9,575 nt of DNA from Oscillospiraceae bacterium. GTDB lineage: Bacteria > Bacillota > Clostridia > Christensenellales > Aristaeellaceae. The stretch spans positions 1 to 9,575 of the forward strand of contig JAITDK010000096.1 in assembly GCA_031282605.1 (NCBI GenBank), given 5' to 3'. The notes under the pieces are model-generated. The model had not been told where the DNA came from. It made no database searches and saw nothing but the letters and a program-made list of their open reading frames with translations. The stretch's first letter is position 1, and the number at the start of each line of letters is the position of its first letter. Shown here piece by piece: positions 5,873 through 9,575 of this stretch. Made by a program: the position numbers and the translations under genes.

Positions 5873-6866
5873 GTAGGAAGATCTGATAGTCTTCATATGT
5901 CTCATGAAGGAGTTGCGGAGGATCAAGGGAGTAAGGGCACGCCTTACCGCACTTGTTGCAATGAATACAGTTCTTGATTTTTGCCATCTCAGCCTGCCAG
6001 CGCGGCGTGAGCCAGCCAGCGGACGGCGAGCGGCGCAGCAGCAGCGATATCCGCGCGCAGGTATTGATCTCAATGCCCATAGGGCAGGGCATACAGTAAC
6101 CGCAGCCTCGGCAGAAATTGCCCGAGAGTTGCTCGCGGTCGGAAGCGATGCGCGCGAGCATAGCCTCGTCAAGGGAGGGAGGATTACACTCAAGCGCGAT
6201 AACCTCGTCCAGTTCGACGTCGCGCTGGAATCCCCAGATAGGCACTACGTTGGGATAAGGACGCAGGAACGCCATGGTGGGCGCGGCGGAGGTGAGCAGG
6301 CCGCCAGCAAGACCCTTCATGCCGATAAGGCCAATATTGAGCGAGGCGCACAGCTTCACAAAGTCGATCTCCGCGTCGGACGAAAGCGCCGACAATGGGT
6401 ATTGGATCGTCTCATAATCACCGGAACGAGCGGCGGCGATGGCGTTATCCAGGCGGTGGCAGGTTATGCCGATATGGCGGATCAAACCGCGCGCCTTCGC
6501 CTCGCGCATACAGTCGAGCATCGTCTCGCCTGGAAGCTCGCGCGGGTTATGAAATTGGTATATGTCGATATAGGTCGTCTTCATCCGCTCCAGACTGAGG
6601 TAGAGATGCCGCCAGAATACTTCCGGCGCGACGGAACCTGTCTTGGTCGCGATTATGATGTTTTCACGCACGTCCGACAGGCCTATACCTATCTTTTCTT
6701 CACTGTCGGAATAGCTGTTGGCCGTGTCGAAGAAGTTAATCCCGCCCTCATATCCGCGGCGAAGGAGCGCCGCGCCTTCCGGTTTGGAGAGACGCTGAAC
6801 CGGCAGCGCACCGAAACCGGAACGGGTGACGGATAAGCCAGTGCCGCCGAAAAAAACCTTTTCCAT
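5850..6866 (-). CDS. Aldo/keto reductase with C-terminal double [4Fe-4S] ferredoxin-like domain
   Basis: A 338-residue protein with two parts. Residues 1-245 form an aldo/keto reductase TIM barrel (PF00248) with the full tetrad Asp47 and Tyr52 in FFDTANSY, Lys75 in ATKTG and His106 in YQFHN. Residues 250-320 hold eight cysteines in two groups: C252-x2-C255-x2-C258-x2-C261-P and C300-x2-C303-x2-C306-x3-C310-P, as in ferredoxin-like Fer4 domains that bind two [4Fe-4S] clusters. Such fusions are common in strict anaerobes and may link carbonyl reduction to ferredoxin-type electron flow; the substrate is unknown. Start at ATG 6866 has GGAGGAGG six bases upstream; the open frame back to ATG 6941 lacks a binding site. 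The last five or so codons (SLSEG and stop) lie in the palindromic repeat block, so the natural C-terminus may have been altered by that element. Confidence 0.95.
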   Translation of the reverse strand: MEKVFFGGTGLSVTRSGFGALPVQRLSKPEGAALLRRGYEGGINFFDTANSYSDSEEKIGIGLSDVRENIIIATKTGSVAPEVFWRHLYLSLERMKTTYIDIYQFHNPRELPGETMLDCMREAKARGLIRHIGITCHRLDNAIAAARSGDYETIQYPLSALSSDAEIDFVKLCASLNIGLIGMKGLAGGLLTSAAPTMAFLRPYPNVVPIWGFQRDVELDEVIALECNPPSLDEAMLARIASDREQLSGNFCRGCGYCMPCPMGIEINTCARISLLLRRSPSAGWLTPRWQAEMAKIKNCIHCNKCGKACPYSLDPPQLLHETYEDYQIFLQSSLSEG

Positions 6867-7073
6867 AAAGAACCTCCTCCATCCGAAGAACAATTCGACG
6901 CGCGCGGCGTCCAATCCTGCATCGCGGCGGTATTTTTCCATGACCGACGGCGGTTGAACAGGGGAGCCGCCGGTTGTTTGCGGCGTGGTATATGAAATTT
7001 CAATCGGCGGATCCTGCAGTTTTCTGTCTTAAATATAATGAATCGCGCTAATACTTTTGGTTAATATGCATTG
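6867..7073. other. Divergent intergenic region between the Fe-S reductase and the ABC operon
   Basis: No gene is supported here. The reductase leader (minus) contains a GC-rich stem CGGCGG (6948-6953) / CCGCCG (6967-6972) with a 13-base loop. A TATATT box on the minus strand near 7030 could serve the reductase, but its -35 partner is poor. I see no T-box, riboswitch aptamer or small open frame with a ribosome binding site. Confidence 0.4.
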
Positions 7074-7105
7074 TTGACGTATACGTCTTGTGGGTGTATT
7101 ATAAT
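7074..7105 (+). promoter_or_regulatory. Promoter of the TrpXYZ-type ABC operon with overlapping palindrome
   Basis: TTGACG (7074-7079) is followed after 17 bases by TATTAT (7097-7102); an overlapping TATAAT at 7100-7105 is 20 bases away. A perfect 12 bp palindrome, GACGTATACGTC (7076-7087), covers most of the -35 box and the start of the spacer, the place where a repressor would block RNA polymerase. The start site would be near 7110, leaving a leader of only about 25 bases, so control by a leader RNA is unlikely. The operator role is inferred. Confidence 0.7.
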
Positions 7106-7134
7106 AGAATCAACAAAAAGGGAGATGATTCGAC

Positions 7135-8130
7135 GTGTGTATGAATCGGAAACGTATAATCACGCGCGTCATGACCGTCCTTCTGGCGATAGCTATGACG
7201 ACGGTCTCCGGCTTCGCAGCCGCAGGTGAGACGGCGCCCATAAAGATCGGCATCATCCAGTTGGTGCAGCACGTGGCGCTGGACGCGTCATGCGAAGGGT
7301 TTCTGGACGCGCTGAAGGATAACGGCTATATCGACGGCGAGAATATCATTGTGGACTTCCAGAATGGGCAGGGCGACCAGTCCAACCTGGCTACGATCGC
7401 GGATAGGTTCATAAGCAACGGCGAGGATCTGATCCTGGCCATAGCCACACCCGCCGCGCTGGCCGTCGCGGGTAAAACAACCGATATCCCCATCTTGGCC
7501 ACCGCCATCACTGACTTCGTGGAGGCTCGCTTGGTCGAGTCAAACGAGGTTCCCGGCACAAACGTATCAGGTACCACCGATATGGCCTCCATCGACTCCC
7601 AGATCGGCCTGGTTCAAACCCTCGTGCCGGACGTGAAGACCATCGGAGTGATGTATAATTCAGGCGAAGTCAACTCCGTCGTGCAGGCTGCCGCCGCCAA
7701 GACCGCCATCGAGTCGCGCGGACTGGTATACGAGGAAGTGACAGTCACCAGCAGCAACGAGGTTCAACAGGCGGCGGAATCCATCATCAAGCAGGTGGAC
7801 GCGCTTTACCTGCCGACCGATAACGTAATGGCGTCCTCCATGCCCATCATATACGGAGTCGCCGTCGAGGCGAAGAAGCCGGTTATCTGCGGCGAGTCCG
7901 GCATGGTCTCGCAGGGCGGACTGGGCACCATCGGAATCAACTATTACAACCTGGGCTATCAAACAGGCCTGATGGCAATACGCTTGCTGCAGGATCCGAG
8001 CCTGAAAATCAGCGAGATGCCCGTCGAGAGCCAGACCGAATACGACTATTCGATAAACGCGACCTTCGCCGCCGAGATCGGACTGGAGATTCCCGAGGAT
8101 CTGCTGCAGTACGCGTTCGAGATGGAATAA
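7135..8130 (+). CDS. ABC transporter substrate-binding protein, TrpX-like (ABC_sub_bind)
   Basis: A 331-residue exported binding protein of family PF04392. Residues 4-30 make a signal peptide (basic RKRIITR, hydrophobic core, then GFAAAG) without a lipobox cysteine. The mature domain starts IKIGIIQLVQHVALDASCEGF (about 36-56), the family hallmark, followed by NGYIDGENI, QNGQGDQSNLATIADRF and LILAIATPAALA. The second lobe has TIGVMYNSGE and the hinge-proximal GIGTIG-like segment GLGTIGINYYNLGYQTG. Characterised relatives bind tryptophan or tyrosine; the ligand here is unproven. Start: GTG 7135 lies ten bases after AAGGGAG, while the in-frame ATG at 7141 is 16 bases away, so GTG is preferred. 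It is the first gene of a three-gene operon and is followed by a strong stem-loop expected to protect or raise its own message relative to the permease. Confidence 0.95.
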   Translation: MCMNRKRIITRVMTVLLAIAMTTVSGFAAAGETAPIKIGIIQLVQHVALDASCEGFLDALKDNGYIDGENIIVDFQNGQGDQSNLATIADRFISNGEDLILAIATPAALAVAGKTTDIPILATAITDFVEARLVESNEVPGTNVSGTTDMASIDSQIGLVQTLVPDVKTIGVMYNSGEVNSVVQAAAAKTAIESRGLVYEEVTVTSSNEVQQAAESIIKQVDALYLPTDNVMASSMPIIYGVAVEAKKPVICGESGMVSQGGLGTIGINYYNLGYQTGLMAIRLLQDPSLKISEMPVESQTEYDYSINATFAAEIGLEIPEDLLQYAFEME

Positions 8131-8136
8131 AATAAC

Positions 8137-8176
8137 GCACCGGAACGGGCGCGGTTCGCTGCGTCCGTTCCGGTGC
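8137..8176 (+). promoter_or_regulatory. 40-base intercistronic stem-loop with UUCG loop after the binding-protein gene
   Basis: GCACCGGAACGGGCGCGG (8137-8154) pairs with CTGCGTCCGTTCCGGTGC (8159-8176) around TTCG. The outer 12 bp are perfect, the inner 6 bp contain two G-T pairs, and the loop is an exceptionally stable UUCG type. It starts six bases after the stop codon and ends 17 bases before the permease ATG. There is no T-run after it, so it is more likely a partial terminator or 3'-end stabiliser that makes more binding protein than permease, as seen in other ABC operons. Confidence 0.8.
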
Positions 8177-8193
8177 AGCGAGGTACAACTCGT

Positions 8194-9102
8194 ATGCCGT
8201 TCATACAGTCCGCAGTCTCGCTAGCCGTCCCGGCCATTGCGCTGGGGCTGCTTTGGTCTGTCATGGTCATTGGTATTTATATTACATACCGGATACTGGA
8301 CGTCGCCGATCTAACCGTCGAGGGCAGCATAACGCTGGGCGCGGCGGCCTGCACCGCCGTTATCCGCGCGGGGGGCAGTCCGGCAATCGGCACGATACTG
8401 GCGTTCGTCTGCGGGCTGGCCGCAGGACTCATAACCGGCACGCTTCATACAAAGCTGCGCATCCCCGCGCTGCTGTCCGGCATACTTACAATGATCGCGC
8501 TGTGGTCGATCAACCTCCATGTAATGGGTACGGCAAACATATCGATACTTCGAATGAAAACGCTGTTTACCCCGCTGACCAACCTGGGGCTTAGCAAGTA
8601 CGCGTCGTGGATAATCATGGGCGGCGGGCTGGCGTTAATAATAATCACCGCGCTGTATTGGTTCTTCGGAACTGAATTGGGCAGCGCGATCCGCGCGACG
8701 GGCAACAACCCGAACATGGTTCGCGCGCAAGGCGTGCATACGGATACAATGATAATCGTCGGACTGATGCTCAGCAACGGCTTGGTCTCGCTCTCAGGCG
8801 CTTTGATCGGACAATCGCAGTCGTTCGCCGATATACAGATGGGTATGGGTTCGATCGTGATAGGACTGGCGTCGTTGATCGTGGGCGAGGTGCTGTTCGG
8901 CAAGCGCCATTTTTATGTGCGGCTGGTCTCGGTCGTACTGGGCGCGGTCGTCTATAGGATAATCATCGCCGTGGTTATGGAACTGGGCATGAACCCAAAC
9001 GATCTCAAGCTGTTCACGGCGATTACGGTCGCCGCCGCGCTGTCGACACCGCATCTTACCGCCGCGCTGCGAGGTTCGCACAAGCTTAAGCCGAATAGTT
9101 GA
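8194..9102 (+). CDS. ABC transporter permease, TrpY-like (BPD_transp_2 family)
   Basis: A 302-residue integral membrane protein with about eight to nine hydrophobic segments, family PF02653 (branched-chain amino acid/ribose-type permeases). Recognisable parts are YRILDVADLTVEGSITLGAA near residue 32, typical of TrpY-like permeases, and ELGSAIRATGNNPNMVRAQGV, the cytoplasmic loop that contacts the ATPase. It would form the membrane channel for the substrate delivered by the preceding binding protein. Start at ATG 8194 has GAGG ten bases upstream; the earlier GTG at 8173 lies inside the stem-loop and has no binding site. The gene ends at TGA 9100-9102. The next 117 bases carry a tandem repeat before the ATPase gene in the same frame. 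Confidence 0.93.
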   Translation: MPFIQSAVSLAVPAIALGLLWSVMVIGIYITYRILDVADLTVEGSITLGAAACTAVIRAGGSPAIGTILAFVCGLAAGLITGTLHTKLRIPALLSGILTMIALWSINLHVMGTANISILRMKTLFTPLTNLGLSKYASWIIMGGGLALIIITALYWFFGTELGSAIRATGNNPNMVRAQGVHTDTMIIVGLMLSNGLVSLSGALIGQSQSFADIQMGMGSIVIGLASLIVGEVLFGKRHFYVRLVSVVLGAVVYRIIIAVVMELGMNPNDLKLFTAITVAAALSTPHLTAALRGSHKLKPNS

Positions 9103-9132
9103 ATCCAGTATAAGATTACAACCATACTGTCA

Positions 9133-9204
9133 ACTGAAATGGGAATCGAAGTGGAAATTGAAGTGGCAGGTGAAGTGGCCTTTGAAGTGAGAATTGAAAT
9201 GGAT
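9133..9204 (+). repeat. Six-copy 12 bp tandem repeat between permease and ATPase genes
   Basis: GAARTG recurs at exactly 12-base spacing at 9136, 9148, 9160, 9172, 9184 and 9196; the fuller unit is NNTGAAGTGGNN. The copies differ at the outer positions, so the array is diverged rather than newly expanded. It runs right up to the ribosome binding site of the ATPase gene. In the frame shared with the permease and ATPase it would encode a four-residue pattern with Glu-Val at every unit and end on TAA 9205-9207; the only ATG in that frame (9139) has no ribosome binding site, so translation is not claimed. Confidence 0.9.
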
Positions 9205-9205
9205 T

Positions 9206-9212
9206 AAGGGGG
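9206..9212 (+). promoter_or_regulatory. Ribosome binding site deciding the TTG start of the ATPase gene
   Basis: AAGGGGG lies seven bases before TTG 9220 and overlaps the TAA that closes the repeat frame. No ATG in the ATPase frame occurs near a similar site, so TTG is the best start. Confidence 0.75.
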
Positions 9213-9219
9213 CCGCGCG

Positions 9220-9575
9220 TTGCTTACAATCGCGAACCTGACCAAGATATTCAACCGCGGAACGCCTAATGAGAAGACCGCGCTGACAGGCGTCGAATTG
9301 TCAGTGGAGCGCGGCGACTTTGTGACGATGATCGGCGGCAATGGCGCGGGCAAGTCTACACTGCTGAACTGCGTAGCGGGCGTGTACCCGATCGACGCGG
9401 GCGAGATATCCATCGACGGAGTGCCGGTAAACCGCTGGAGCGAATACAGGCGCGCGAGGTTCCTGGGTCGTGTGTTCCAAGATCCCATGATGGGTACCGC
9501 CGCCGACATGACGATAGAGGAGAATCTCGCGCTGGCGAATCGGCGCGGCAAGCGGCGCACACTGCGTTGGGGCAT
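9220..9575 (+). CDS. ABC transporter ATP-binding protein, TrpZ-like, 3' end missing
   Basis: The first 118 residues of an ABC ATPase (PF00005) are visible; the full family length is about 250-270, so the signature LSGGQ, Walker B and switch histidine lie outside the window. The protein begins LTIANLTKIFNRGTPNEKTAL, and TP-x-E-K-x-AL is characteristic of ATPases partnering ABC_sub_bind binding proteins. Walker A is GGNGAGKST (39-47) with Lys45 as the phosphate ligand; the Q-loop glutamine is Gln87 in VFQDPMMGT. It would power the importer formed with the two preceding genes. The TTG start follows a good ribosome binding site. The 117-base gap after the permease, instead of the usual short overlap, is unusual and is filled by the tandem repeat. 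Confidence 0.95.
   Translation, partial: MLTIANLTKIFNRGTPNEKTALTGVELSVERGDFVTMIGGNGAGKSTLLNCVAGVYPIDAGEISIDGVPVNRWSEYRRARFLGRVFQDPMMGTAADMTIEENLALANRRGKRRTLRWG

Noticed and set aside
5904..6836. Open frame of 310 codons on the plus strand
   Set aside because: Exactly antisense to the Fe-S aldo/keto reductase, whose tetrad and cysteine motifs are clear; no recognisable domain in the antisense product.
7000..7134. T-box or amino-acid riboswitch before the TrpX-like gene
   Set aside because: The predicted transcription start leaves a leader of about 25 bases; no aptamer or antiterminator helix fits.
9133..9204. CRISPR array
   Set aside because: Units are only 12 bases long with no spacers; it is a simple tandem repeat.
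9100..9207. Stop-codon readthrough joining permease and ATPase, or TGA recoding
   Set aside because: The frames agree, but two stops intervene, the ATPase has its own good ribosome binding site, and TGA ends other genes in the window normally.
9139..9207. A 22-residue peptide gene in the tandem repeat
   Set aside because: Its ATG has no ribosome binding site and the product is only the translated repeat.
9204..9575. Open frame of 123 codons on the minus strand
   Set aside because: Opposite the ABC ATPase, which has a proper Walker A and Q-loop.

Overview
The window reads as a chromosomal stretch from a fairly GC-rich (roughly 55-60% by eye) anaerobic member of the Firmicutes/Clostridia. The reasons are strong AGGAGG-type ribosome binding sites, sigma-A type promoters, GTG/TTG starts, ECF-type vitamin transporter S components, a NusG domain II + Gx gene pair, an aldo/keto reductase with a clostridial-style double [4Fe-4S] tail, and a TrpXYZ-type ABC transporter. 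Every gene terminates normally on TAA or TGA, so the standard bacterial code applies. No phage, CRISPR, tRNA, rRNA or insertion-sequence genes were recognised. The species cannot be named from this sequence alone.

Layout. (1) 1-1187, minus: a sugar-type extracellular solute-binding protein, cut by the window edge, driven by an almost perfect consensus promoter at 1220-1248. (2) 1287-3760, minus: a four-gene operon with every junction overlapping, in transcription order aldo/keto reductase, FolT-like folate S component, NusG domain II protein, Gx family membrane protein. (3) 3828-4370, plus: a divergent QueT-like queuosine-precursor S component sharing a 67 bp intergenic region with the operon. 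(4) 4371-4952: a low-GC patch (about 43% in the gene) carrying a minus-strand NUDIX hydrolase, bounded at its 3' side by an 11 bp inverted repeat. (5) 4953-6866, minus: ComB-family phosphosulfolactate phosphatase and an Fe-S aldo/keto reductase, separated by a 140 bp block of stacked hairpins that looks like a dispersed repeat. (6) 7074-9575, plus: an ABC importer operon of the TrpX/TrpY/TrpZ type (binding protein, permease, ATPase cut by the window edge), with a well-formed promoter overlapped by a 12 bp palindrome, a very strong stem-loop after the binding-protein gene, and a six-copy 12 bp tandem repeat before the ATPase gene.

How the parts fit. Uptake dominates: two binding proteins, three small membrane proteins of the ECF S-component kind (FolT, QueT and the related Gx family), and one complete-looking ABC importer. 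No ECF energising module (EcfA/EcfA'/EcfT) is present, so FolT and QueT would have to share one encoded elsewhere. The two aldo/keto reductases, the NUDIX hydrolase and ComB are metabolic enzymes whose true substrates the sequence does not reveal. I did not find a convincing new multi-gene system. The most unusual items are non-coding: the hairpin block at 5731-5872 that also supplies the end of a reading frame, the tandem repeat at 9133-9204, the 40-base stem-loop at 8137-8176, and the perfect hairpin buried in the 3' end of comB.
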